A DNA stretch of 64,000 nt from positions 135,880,040-135,944,039 of the forward strand of contig CM038214.1 in the NCBI GenBank assembly GCA_021442155.1, given 5' to 3'. Source of the DNA: Cymbidium sinense. Lineage: Eukaryota; Streptophyta; Magnoliopsida; Asparagales; Orchidaceae. Shown in pieces: positions 27,301 through 38,700 of the stretch. Below the pieces are notes generated by a model. It saw nothing but the letters and a program-made list of their open reading frames with translations, was not told the origin of the DNA and searched no databases. The position numbers were made by a program, and so were the translations under genes. The stretch's first letter is position 1. Each line of letters begins with the position of its first letter.

Positions 27301-27789
27301 ATGTGTATTCGTAGCTTTTGGGATGCAAAGAGCTGGTTTCTCAATAGAGTAGTTTGCAGAATTAGATGATGACCAAGGTAGTGGAGAGCATTTTCTTTCC
27401 CTTCATCATTGATTTTAGCCAATAAAACACAAAGGGAGTCATCAAATGTAGAGGATCAAGATCACTTGTCCGATAATGAGAACCAGATTATCGTAGTGCT
27501 TGATGTCTTCAAAAGCATGCTAGCACTTATCAACCCACTTGAACTTAGCATCCTTTTTGATAAGTGTTGAGAATGGTTGGCATCTTCCTAATAGGTTGGA
27601 TATGAAGCGTCTTAGATACTCTAACCGCCCTTGGAATGATCTGAGTTGAGTTAGACTTTTAAAGGGTGGCATTTCTAAGATAGCCTTGATCTTCCCAGGG
27701 TCGATCTCTATTCCCCAGTATTAGACAACAAACCCAAGGAATTTCCCTGAAGCTACTCCAAATGCATACTTTAGGGGATTCATTTTGAG

Positions 27790-28715
27790 GTTAAATTATC
27801 TTAACCGCTTGAAAACTACTCTCAAGTTGAAGAGATGGTCTTCCTTTTTCTTTGCTTTGGACTACTAGATCATCAACAAAGCATTCAACTTGATGATTAA
27901 TTAGTTCATTGAAGATTCGAGTCATGATCCACTGGTATGTAGCACCGACATTTTTAAGGCCGAAAGGCATGACCTTATAACAATAGATTCGAGGGTTCAA
28001 AAGTAGTGTTTTCATCCTGGGCCATCTTTATTTTTTTGTAGCCAAATGACCCATCCATAAAAGAGAATACTGCATGAGATGAGGCAATGTCCACCATCAA
28101 TTCTGGTATATGAAGTGGAAATTCATCTTTAGGACATGCCTTATTTAAATCCCTAAAATTAACGCATATGTGAATTTGGATATTCTTTTTCTTAATTGGG
28201 ATGACTCTAGCTAACCAGGTAGGGTTTTTTTCTTCCCTGATAAAGGTGGCATCGATCATTTTTTTGATTTCATATGTGACCTGTTGTTCAATTTTTAATC
28301 GCATACATCTAGGAGTCTGCTTGATAGGGTTAGCATTAGGTTCTTTTGCTAGTTTGTGGACTATTATGTTAGGAGATAAACTGGGCATTTTTTCATAACT
28401 CTATGTAAAGAAGTTCTTAAACTTAGCTAATAGCTTAACTAAGCTATTGGTTTCTTCTTCATTCAATAAGAAACTAATGTACATCGGTCGTGGATCTTCT
28501 TTTGTTCCCAAGTTGATTTCTTTGAGTTCGTCAATGGTTGATTTGATTTCTTCTTCAAACTCTGGTGGTGCATCTTTGACTTCAAGCTCATTTGGGTCAT
28601 CTGAAGTTTCTAAACATGCCTCCTCATAAGAGTTAGCATGATTTGAGAAGAACTGATCAGACCCCAAATGAGTTTTGATGACTAGACAATGGTTGTCATC
28701 ATCGACTCGACCCAC
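27790..28715 (-). pseudogene. Reverse transcriptase (RT) of the Tat element, frameshifted
   Basis: Three minus-strand frames cover it: 28715-28401 (N-terminal extension with KEINLGTKEDPRPMYIS), 28388-27975 (fingers and palm, with NFRDLNKACPKDEFPLH and SFMDGS.GYKKIKMA) and 28015-27791 (YCYKVMPFGLKNVGATYQ, then the polymerase box FVDD in VECFVDDLVVQSK). Both catalytic aspartates of the FVDD box and the one in SFMDG are present. A frameshift around 27,980-28,015 and a stop near 28,395 break the gene. Thumb and connection sequence continues to ~27,300 in shifted frames. It would copy element RNA to DNA. Confidence 0.9.
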
Positions 28716-29167
28716 TATGCGAATCCTAGCCCTAATCTTGATTGAAAGTGTCTACTTTGGTTGTCCCATAATTTTTTAAAGTAGTTCGACCTGTGTTTAG
28801 ACCAAGTATGTGGGATTAATCCCTTCTTTGCTAAGTTAAGAACACAGGACAAATATCAATCAAAATGTAATTGTAATAAATCTTTATATGAATCATCCTC
28901 AAGTTCCACATCTCGACTTGAGGATGATGCTCCCAAATAAAAACTCTTGAGCCATACATGGATGACTTGGGGCCTCCTTAACTACCAAAACCTTTAACTT
29001 TCTGGAAGAAAGTAGTTAGAGCTAAAGTTCCCATTGTTGTCTTGCTATAATGATGATTTTTTGGATACATTCATGTTTTGCTTGGAGGCCTAGTCTTCAT
29101 CACTATCGCTCAACATCACCTCCAAAGGGACCCGAGAGGGTTGGTTGGTGTGCTAATCACATGAGAC

Positions 29168-30421
29168 TCATCCTCCAACGGACTCTAAGTCTATGTGGAT
29201 AGCGGGTACTCTTATGAGGAACATAGCTCCCTCTTGCCCACCAAGGAGGTCTTCCACCTCTGGAACCTCAATTGCCTCTTCCTCTACATGGTGGGGTCGA
29301 GTCATCCTACCCATGTGTTCATATGGAGGAATAAAGTAGAATCTAACATCCGCTCTACCTCTTCCTCGATTCCCTCGCCACTTGTGCTTTTCTTTTTTTC
29401 TTTTTTTTTTTTTCTCTTTTTTCATTTTCTTCTTCTTTTGTTTCTTTTCTTTTGATTTTGAACTTTCACCAAGTTCACGAGAATAAACTTTTTGATTTGG
29501 AGGAATATAGTAGGCTGCATCTTCATAAATCTTGACCTCTCTAATCGGGAATGGCTTTAAGTCTTCTTTGACACAATACTCGATTCCACCTCTTTTGAAT
29601 TTGATGCACCGATGCAAAGAGGATGGAACCATGTTGTTTGCATGTATCTAGGGCCTACCGAGCAAAGCAATGAAAGATGTATCCAAATCAATTATGTTGA
29701 ACTTGGCTTCTGTCTTTTAGTCATCTATCTCTAGTAATAACACTATGGAGCCAAAAGCCCTCTCGCCTTATTCATTGAATCCTCTCAACATCATCTGATC
29801 TACTCAAAGTTCAGAGATGTGATCCTCAAGTAGGAAAGAGTTTTTAGACTCATAATGTTCATATGCACCTTGATCAACTAACACCGGAGAGAATCGCCCA
29901 TATCTATGGGGAGGGATGATTGTGCTATTGTCCCAAAAGAAGGTCTTCATCGATGAATGTAACTCCCTGGGCTTCTCTTGAAAAACATGCATCCTCTCCA
30001 ATAGTAGCTAACCGAGCTAAGCATATTTCTGGATCGAGAATGGCTTTGATCAATGACTCCCTCATCTCTTTGGATAAGACAAGGGATCATATATGCTTAG
30101 TTTAGCTAGCAACTTTCTCAGTTGAGTGAGGACATTGTAATTAACTCTGGGTTGGTCCTCCATAAGCATATTCATAGGTGGAGCATCCTATGCAGGGACT
30201 TCTTGACTGCTAAAACTAATGACTTATTTACCCTTACCTTGAGGTGCTACCCTAAGAGGCAGAACTTTGCCACTACGAAGGTTGACTTTAGTGACTTCAT
30301 GAGATGATTTAGTGGAAAGTTCCACCAGCTCATCAGGTTCACCTACAACTTCTCCTATAAGATCATCGATGACTCCTATCTCAATGGGTGAACGTGATTT
30401 AAAATGGGTAATCCATTTCAA
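29168..30421 (-). pseudogene. Aspartic protease and Lys-rich linker of the Tat element
   Basis: Minus-strand frames at 30421-30224, 30001-29804 and 29632-29168 carry the protease region. VLVDQGAYEHY lies near 29,905-29,875, where retroviral-type proteases have D(T/S)G. The catalytic Asp is kept but Thr/Ser is Gln. Downstream in other frames are MMLRGFNE and FNIIDLDTSFIALLGRP, the usual protease end. The 154-codon frame 29632-29168 holds a long Lys/Glu tract encoded by a CTTTT-rich stretch (29,395-29,455) and links protease to RT. Stops near 29,640, 29,730 and 29,790 break it. The enzyme would process the polyprotein. Confidence 0.75.
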
Positions 30422-30929
30422 AATCGAGAAAGGAGTGGATGAAATTGTTATAATTATTAGTACTTGAGAGCTTTATAGGAATGAAATCATCAAGATCATC
30501 AAAAGTAGAGAATGAAAGTGGAATAAGTCTTATTCTTCATTGATTTCTTAGATTTGGATGAAGGTACAAAGTATAAATCAAGTAAAGTAAGAAGAGTGAG
30601 GATTTGAACACTCCACACAAGATGACAAGCTAGAAAAGAACCTGGAAGGAAGAGTATGACTCAATCGATGTTAATGTGCTATCTCAAAAGTGGAAGCTAT
30701 CGCCGCTACTAGGGCTTCTACCTCTTAAGTTATCCTAGCAACTTGCAAACCTTCCATAGAGTTGGAGGTTTCGCCACCTAAGGGTAACTTTTGATCTTAG
30801 AAATTATTTTCTTGGAGGTTTGGGATAAGAGATATCTCAACCTTCCTATGTTGAGAAGATCAGTGTATCCCCAAGGACCCTAATAGACAGAGGGTTCAAT
30901 AGATATTCCTTAGGGATGACAATGGTACC

Positions 30930-33685
30930 CTACTTGTAGCTATGCTCAAGCCAATAATGAAAGGTAAAGCAATCTTCCAAGACATGACCTAGCATGTGGT
31001 GGTAGGGGCAAAAGTTTGGATCATGACTCTTGCCCACATCCTCCAGCCTCCTAGGCTGGTAAGAAAATCGCTTATTTAAGAGGTTCTTAAAGATCTTCCC
31101 AACTACCTCCTTTGAATGAATAAGGTTTATTCAATTTGTCGCAAAAGTAAAAGTGATTGTTACATGGTTGGATAAGAATATTGATTGATGGGGATACCGC
31201 CGAAAGTATGAGTGCTATAACTAAGGTGTGATATGATAGGTGGTGGTAAAGGAGGAGGTGAGGAGCCTACTAAGCTTGGGTGCATCAACATGCTTCCCTT
31301 ATCAACCCATGTGAGCCCCTTGGTTTTTTTTTTTCAAATGCCTTCTACACTGTTTAAATCGATCTGGAAAGGTATTGTTCTCCTTGTAGACTAGTCACTT
31401 TATTGATTAATTTTTCAAATATCTTAATGGTGAACCCTTTAAGCATGAAGGCAATCAGGCCATGAATATTCTTGAATAGAATTTTAATGGCATGTTGTTC
31501 AGATAGTTGTGATTCATATTTCATACTTAAATTACATAATGTAATCAACAAGGAACTCATCAGGGTGTTGTTAAGCTATGACGATATCGCCCATAGTTAC
31601 CCTTTGCTGAGCTCCAACAAATCTCTTAATAAAGAGCTGCTCTAACTCAGCAAATGTATTCATTGACTCATTGGATAGTTCAACATACCAATCAAATGCA
31701 ATGCTTGTCAAGTTACTAACGAAGAGGTGAAATAAGAGTGCATCGCTGCCACCATATTGCAACATACGGCTTTGAAATGTGCTATGTGCTATCGGGGGTT
31801 CCCATTACCATTAAAAATTTTAAAGGATGGAGGCACAAAGCCCTTAGGATATTGGACACCATCAAATTCCTTCGGGTGGGGTGTACCCTTTGGAACAGAT
31901 GAGCCACCTCGGGCTTGCACCAATGCATCCCTCACATGTTGCTCCACCACATGTTTGATGTCTTTTCATGCATGGACGTGCTATCCACCACCTTTCTACA
32001 TAAGCTACCACTATCTCCCTCTATAGAAATGCATTTAAGATGATATAAAGTGTGTGTGAACTCTACTCTATCGGCCACTATGGGAGAAGGCTGTGAAATT
32101 GGAGCTAAAATACATTCGCCATCAACTTTGATCTTCTTCCCCATTTGATCAATATGATCATCCCTCTTTCTAGGCTGGTGGAGGAGGTGCTGAGTTGAAT
32201 GGATGATGTCATCTTCTTCCAACTATAATACCTTGACTATGATCCCAAGGGACCCTAGTATCACCATGTGAACTTCGGTGAATCCTCAAGAAGATCATCC
32301 TCATCTGATCAAAGGCCTTTCCCTCTCAACTGACGGCCACTCTAAAAGCTCTCTTTTTTGCAAAGTACTATGCTAGGATCTCATTTAAGGAATGATATAA
32401 CTATGCTAATATGAATAGGCACTACTGACCGATAGAGGGGTTATGCTTACTAACAGAGATGCACCTAACACTACCTGTCACTGGAGTGTTGGCTCTGGAG
32501 GGTCAAATAAGATATGCTCATGATCTCATGGGCAGTGTCCCTGGGAGATCCACCACCATGGGACTGTCCCTTCCCCTTCTCTATCATCCACCGGCTCTGG
32601 TGGTGTGACCATGATGTTGAGGTCGCCACTCCTTCTTCACCAGGACTAAAGTAGAAGGTCGAGTAGGTGAACTCGTCCTTACCTCAGTCGATAGAGTAGA
32701 TAAAGTGGGGTACTTTGGCCATAGCTGGATCACCAAGGGGGCTTTCTTCTCCCCAAATATTGTATCTTGATTTATGGCATGGATGGTGGGACTCAACTGG
32801 ATAGTGGTGAGGGTAGATGGTGGAGACAACACTCTCTCCTCATCTGGCTTTCCCTTATGATGGTGGTACCTGGTGGCTATGACTGAAATCAACTAGAGGC
32901 CACCAACCATCGCAAACCTTCATCGCTCCCCGATTGAGTGCTACTGGCCTATGATGCTTTATCACCAATGCGTAACACTCCTAAGGATGATGGACCTCAA
33001 GTAAAATAATATATCAGACTCTAAAAGTCTCAGGTACCCTACCTATCATAATATCATCTGTAGACCGACATAGGACTTTCTCCTGTCCCTAGCCAAAAAC
33101 TCATAGTATGTAGGAGGTGGAGGCAATGCAGCTATCTTCTGATAATCCTCCTCTTCGTCTGATGTCGAGAGGGGGTGGAACTGGTTGATAGTCAGCAATG
33201 GGGAAACCTCACGAGGAGAATCCCTCTGCAATGTGAGATGTGGCATCCATCTCCTGGGCAGCATGCTCATGGTGTCGCTTGATCTTGTGCTCTATTGCAA
33301 GCATTGTATGAAGTGTGGAGAGTGATCCTACCTCAAGTGGGGAGGCTCTTTGAAAGGATAGCCTTCCCTTGAGGGACCAAGGAGGTGCTAGCACACGACG
33401 TGGGAAAATTGAGTAGAGCTGACCTGGGTGGAACCTCAACTTCCTTCCTCTTCAAGAAATGATACTCAAGGAAGAATCATGGTTTTACACCTTCCCCTAC
33501 TAATGTGAGGGTCCCCCCCTCAAGGTGATGCGAAAGAACACTAGATGGGTGGAGTCAACCTGAGGGAGGCTGGCCTGATCCAGGGCTAAATCCATCCTGA
33601 ACGAAAAGGTGAAAACAAACTTCTGAGAGTTCATGTGTGAAGACTGCAAAGACTGCACTGACTGCTCTGAGCTGTATGTCTGCAT
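30930..33685 (-). pseudogene. gag region of the Tat element, decayed
   Basis: Minus-strand frames at 31765-31571 and 31560-31354 resemble the plant retrotransposon gag domain: LFHLFVSNLTSIAFDWYVEL, then FAELEQLFIKRFVG. Near 31,020-30,950 a sequence reading CPYHHMLGHVLEDC has the C-x2-H-x3-GH-x4-C spacing typical of the short zinc knuckle in this clade. Upstream frames (32222-31932, 32892-32584, 33270-33046, 33439-33209, 33685-33500) are rich in Pro, Ser and His and may be the N-terminal part of gag. They overlap in different frames, so at least four shifts have accumulated. Gag would package element RNA in the cytoplasm. Confidence 0.65.
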
Positions 33686-34060
33686 TTATTGAAACATAAC
33701 TTGCATCAGATTCCTACCTTATATTTGTTCCACACAAGTAACAAAAGTTTAGAGTTTTGAACCCACACTCAATAATTCAAATATGTTAAGTGGGGTTCAT
33801 TGAGAGATTTTGGAGGAGAGTCTTGTCTTTGATTTTTAGTTTTAGAACCCATACTCAACCAATTTAGGTAGGTTGGGTGAGGTTCAAAAGTTAGAGATTT
33901 CTTTCTTTTGGAAATTGTTTGTGTTTATGTTTTTATTTGAAAATATGGATATTTGAAAGAACCTCTACTTAGTAAATTTGAATTCTAAGAAGAGATTGTG
34001 ATTATGTGTTTGAAATATTTTTTGCTTAAGATTTATTGTGTGATATTTTGATTTAAAAAT
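33686..34060 (-). other. Retroelement leader between gag and the palindrome array
   Basis: Non-coding sequence with early, degenerate forms of the array that follows to the right: short variants of GGTTAAGTG-type text recur (near 33,785 and 33,870), but the palindromes are not yet clear. No gene is seen. Confidence 0.5.
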
Positions 34061-35335
34061 GCTTCTTGCTTAACAAATTTATGTTAGAGGCCATGTGCTT
34101 GATTATGCTTGAAGATGAGACTTTCACTTAACAAATTTGGTATGTTAAGTGAAAGCTAAATGTGATTGAGATAAATTTTTTTTTTTGAAGATGGGAGTCC
34201 CACTTAACAAATTTGTATGTTAAGTGAAAGCCAAATGTGTTTGAGATATGTTTATTTTCCTTAAAATGAGACTCACTTAACAATTTTGGTATGTTAAGTG
34301 AAAGCTCAAGTGATTGATATGAAAATTGGATTTATTTAAGAAATTTGTATGTTAAAATAGGGATCAAATGTGTGTTAAAGAGACCCTCACTTAACAAATT
34401 TGGTATGTTAAGTGAAAGCCTAAATGTGTTTGATATGATTTTGAAAGTGGGATTCCCACTTAATAATCTAGTGTGTTAAGTGGAAGTCAAAGTATGATAT
34501 GACTTGAGAATGGGATCCTCACTTAACAAATTTAGTATGTTAAGTGGGAATCTAATATGGCATGGTTATGTGGTTCTTACTTAACAAATTTGATGTGTTA
34601 GATAGAACCAAACATATGCTTTGAAAATGAGACTCTTGCTTAGCAATATTGGATATGGTAAGTGAAAGCCTAAATGTATTTTTCTTTGAAATTGACATCC
34701 CCTCTTAAAATTAGAATTGTTAAGTAAAGTCAAATATGTTTTGAAATGAGACCCCACTTAACAAATTGAAATTAGTAAGTAAAATTTAAAAAATAATGAG
34801 TTACCACCACCACAATACTTAAATTGTTAAGTGAAAGTCAAATTTTATGTTTTGAAATGAGACCCTCACTTAACAAGTTGAATTGTTAAGTGAAGATCAA
34901 ATTCATGTTTGAGAATAAAACCCTCACTTAACAAATTGAAATTATTAAGTAAAGATCAATTTTTATGCTTTGAAAGATGAGACCCCCACTTAAAAATTTA
35001 AAATTGTTAAGTGAAAGTCAAATTTCATGTTTTGAAAATGAGACCCCCACTTAATAAATTGAAATTGTTAAGTGAAAGTCAAATTTTATATTTTAAAAAT
35101 GAAACCCCCACTTAACAAATTGAAATTGTTAAGTGAAAGTTAAATTTTATATTTTGAAAATGAGACCCCCACTTAACAAATTGAAATTGTTAAGTGAAAG
35201 TCAAATTTTATGTTTTATTCAAATAGGGATCCTCACTTAACAAAAAATTGTTAAGTGAAGGTCAAATTTATGTTTAATTTAAATAGGGATTCTCGCTTAA
35301 CAAATTTGTATATGTTAAGTGGGAATCAACATGGC
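34060..35335. repeat. Tandem array of ~20 palindromic units in the retroelement leader
   Basis: Units of about 55-70 bases follow each other, each centred on CACTTAACAA, a short AT spacer, and TTGTTAAGTG. Clear units begin near 34132, 34201, 34275, 34389, 34460, 34516, 34872, 34990, 35050, 35112, 35173, 35238 and 35298, with degenerate ones between. The consensus is roughly GAGACCCC, the palindrome, then AAAGTCAAATTTTATG. Units at 34,980-35,220 are nearly identical, while those at either end are older. The array sits between the primer binding site and gag, so each unit would form a stem-loop in the element's 5' leader RNA. Confidence 0.9.
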
Positions 35336-35755
35336 ATGATTTGCTTTTGAATAAAACCTCCATGTAGCAATCATGGAGGGGTTTTGATTTTATGATTTTG
35401 TAAGCTTATTAAAAGGTGCTTTTGGAAAGTATCATTTTTTGGGAAAGGAATTATTTTCTTTAAATTTTATGATGAACCTTGCCTCACCAAGCTAGTCTTG
35501 AGGAGGTTCTAAATTTTTATTATCTCCCTTCTCATTGATAAATTATGTTTTCACTTATTGGGGAACCCAACAGGGGTTTCAAGACCTACACGGAGTAAGG
35601 TCCTAAAACCTAAAGGATGTTGGCTAACTTTGCTTAAGAATGAAATAAGCTAAGTGACAACAGAAGTAAAGATAGTTTTGAGCAAACATGAAATGCAAGT
35701 CCACTATTGATGCTTGGAGATAACAATCATCTACTAGAGATGGAGAGAGGAACCA

Positions 35756-35773
35756 TCCCCAACGAAGTTGCCA
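35756..35773 (-). promoter_or_regulatory. Probable primer binding site of the retroelement, degenerate
   Basis: Just inside the 5' LTR (8 bases after its CA end, minus sense) the sequence reads TGGCAACTTCGTTGGGGA. The outline TGGC...GGGGA fits the tRNA-Asp-type primer sites common in plant Gypsy elements, with about 12 of 18 positions agreeing with the version I know. It would prime minus-strand DNA synthesis. The mismatches fit an old, inactive copy. A different tRNA cannot be ruled out. Confidence 0.45.
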
Positions 35774-35781
35774 AAAAATTT

Positions 35782-38700
35782 TGTGGTGTTAATTTTGTGT
35801 GTTTGGGTGTGTTTATGTGAGGGGATACCATGCAAATCTGCAAATGTACTCATTAGGATGATCGGGTATGACATTAAGGAATAGTGTACTATCTCGAGAG
35901 AGAAATCACTACATTATAATGGACCTAATCACCTAATAAAGACTCGAGGCATGATGGGTCTTGAATATGCTGAGATTTTTCCTACTTTACATGAAGAAAA
36001 GTAAAGGGGTTTATTTAAACCGAGTTCATTAAGTTCTATGAGGCAAGCCTCCATAGTTAATTACATATAAGGAAAAATGAATGCCTTAAGAATACTCGAT
36101 TAAAGTAATGATTATTGTCTCCAAAGAATTCAAAGATAGACTATCAAATGATTAGTGATTTTGAAAATCAAGTGGGAGAGATCAAATTTGAAGAATTCTT
36201 ATCAAAACCAAGGAGATGAGGAGGAGCTCATGATACTAGGAATCCTAGTGAGCACTCCAATAAATCCTATGGTTGGGCTTTATATATTTGAATTTGAGAA
36301 GATTTATTTATTTGAGTTGAATTTTTATTAAAAATATAAGACATATAATTCCACAATACAAGATTATGGAAATTTCTAAGAGGTGAGGATTTATGCTTGT
36401 AGCCCGTAAAGAGAAACAGTGACCTCAGATCCTAAATCTAGGAAGTTTTGGCAAGGGCCAAAGCATGATCTAAATTTAAGGTGAAACTAAGTATATGGTT
36501 TACCTCCACAAGAGAGAATAAATCAATTGCTATTTATTTAAGTGACTAACTCCCATGCTTTAAATCTTAAGTCATATGCTTTGCAAGTTGATTATTCTAT
36601 TATTTACTTAGAAAAGAAACTAAGTCCTTAAACTTACTCCCTAAGAATCTAGATGAAGGGCATGAGTAATGACTTAAATCTAATACAAATTTTATCAAGT
36701 TTTATTTAATTTTTTGGACTTTTTATTTTAACACTGGATATAGGGTTTTGTATGCCTAAATGCATGAGAAATTAATTATGGGATAAATTAGAGAAAGATG
36801 TGTCTTTCCATCAAAGGCTCTTAAAGTTAAGCCTTTATTCTGAAAAGATGAAGCCCTCTTAACAAGTGGAAGAATATGACATGCATGATATTATACATTC
36901 AATCATCCATCTAAGGGTTTGCTAAAAAATTTATTATCTTGATTTAATTCCTTTGCTTTTATATGAGGTTATAAATTATTTTAAAATTTTAGTTATGAGT
37001 TATTAATGGGATAGAAAATTTATTTATATCCTAGGAGCCTAATCACAACTAGGCCACACAGCAATCAACAATCATAAAAAAACTATAAACAGGCATACTA
37101 TCTCTAATGCACAAGCTAAATAAAATATTAAATAATTTAATAAAGCTATTACAAAAGAATAAAAGGCAGAAAATCTTGATAACAAAAGAAATATAGTGGT
37201 GAACCCCCTTATACATCTCGATACAATGAAAGAATAATTATAATTATAGAATGATAAATGTTATGGGGGGGTTGTCTTCATTCTTCATCCTCCATTCTTC
37301 ACTCTTCATCTTTCATTTCTTTCTTTCTTTTGGTTTGATTACGATGTGGCTTGCTCTAACGACATCACATGGTATATAAGATGTAGTCTTATAACCAATG
37401 CTCATCCTTAATCCCCATAACACTTATCATAATCCTAATGCAAAAGTTACATTAAAAGGAAAGAAAGTAAATCTAGCTACACCTATAAATAAATGTTAGC
37501 TAAACACACCATATAACCCAAGAATAAGAATTTTAGACTTAGACCCCACACATGGGTAACCAAGTCCACCTATCTATCTTCTAACGCAATCTACAAAAAG
37601 CATTTATATTTTTATTACAATAGCCCCTTAAGCACAACCCTACATAAAACATGATTAGTCTAATATCGGCCTAATATTCAAGCTACGCACATACACCCTA
37701 GCATCCGGTCTAAAATAACACATCACAAAACTAAACATTCATCAAACCATGCACCACCTTAACATAAAGCTAGAAAGACTAATATACCACTTTTCTTAAA
37801 TACATGTAAATGTATGAATAACTATAAGGATAGAAAAATCCATGCAAAAGTTATATTTTATTTATTTAATTTTTTATTCTTTATTCATTGGCCACATCAC
37901 ACATGCATATGTATAATAGTTTTAAGTGAGTACACCAGGGGTGTAAGGTATGAGACCTACTTAGGGCTACTTAAAGACTCAGATGTCCGGAATTAATATA
38001 CCACTTTTCTCAAATACATGAATAAAAAGAACAAAATGGATGTCGAATCATTAAGTTTGATTTTGTTGTATGATTTACATGTGTAATATGAAAACCATTC
38101 CTAAGTCTTGACATAGATATATAGGAATAGATGGCAAGTGTTGTGTTCTTTCAAATGAACTATACACTTACAAATCCTATGTGAATCGTTAAGAGAGAAG
38201 AAAGAGAACTTCATAGTACACATCTTATACTATCATCACATGCAAGCTTATAAGTATTTGTAATTAGCATTACTTCATTTATAAAAATTGATTTATTGGT
38301 TTTGAAAATAGTTTTTATTTATTTATTGATAATAGCCACTTATATTCTTAATTTTAGCCAACACATGCAATTTGACATAAAAAAAATATTTTATTTAATT
38401 AATTTTTAAAAGAAATGAATGCATGATTTCATATGGCAAATAATATTTAGCATGATTGAAAAGAAATAAATGAATGTAAACACATGATTTAATTCACCCC
38501 AATTAATTCCTAAGGACTCATATTAAATAAGATTATTTAAAATGAATCAAAATTCTTTAAGGATATTTTTATCTTTGAATTTGATTTGATTTAAGAAATA
38601 TGAAAAAGGTTTGCTAATCTTAACCCATTTCTCCATGTGTGAATTAGTTTGGTTTAATGATGAATATTTAAGTTAATTTTATGTTTTAATTAGGTTAAGG

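Noticed and set aside
25865..28629. Several plus-strand ORFs (25865-26050, 27049-27294, 28201-28398, 28447-28629)
   Set aside because: All lie antisense to readable integrase, RNase H or reverse transcriptase sequence.
29195..29455. 86-codon plus-strand ORF ending in a Phe/Leu run
   Set aside because: It is the antisense of the Lys-rich linker between protease and reverse transcriptase.
34060..35335. Palindrome array considered as a CRISPR array
   Set aside because: There is no separation into constant repeats and unique spacers: the whole ~60-bp unit is repeated. It lies inside a plant retroelement leader.
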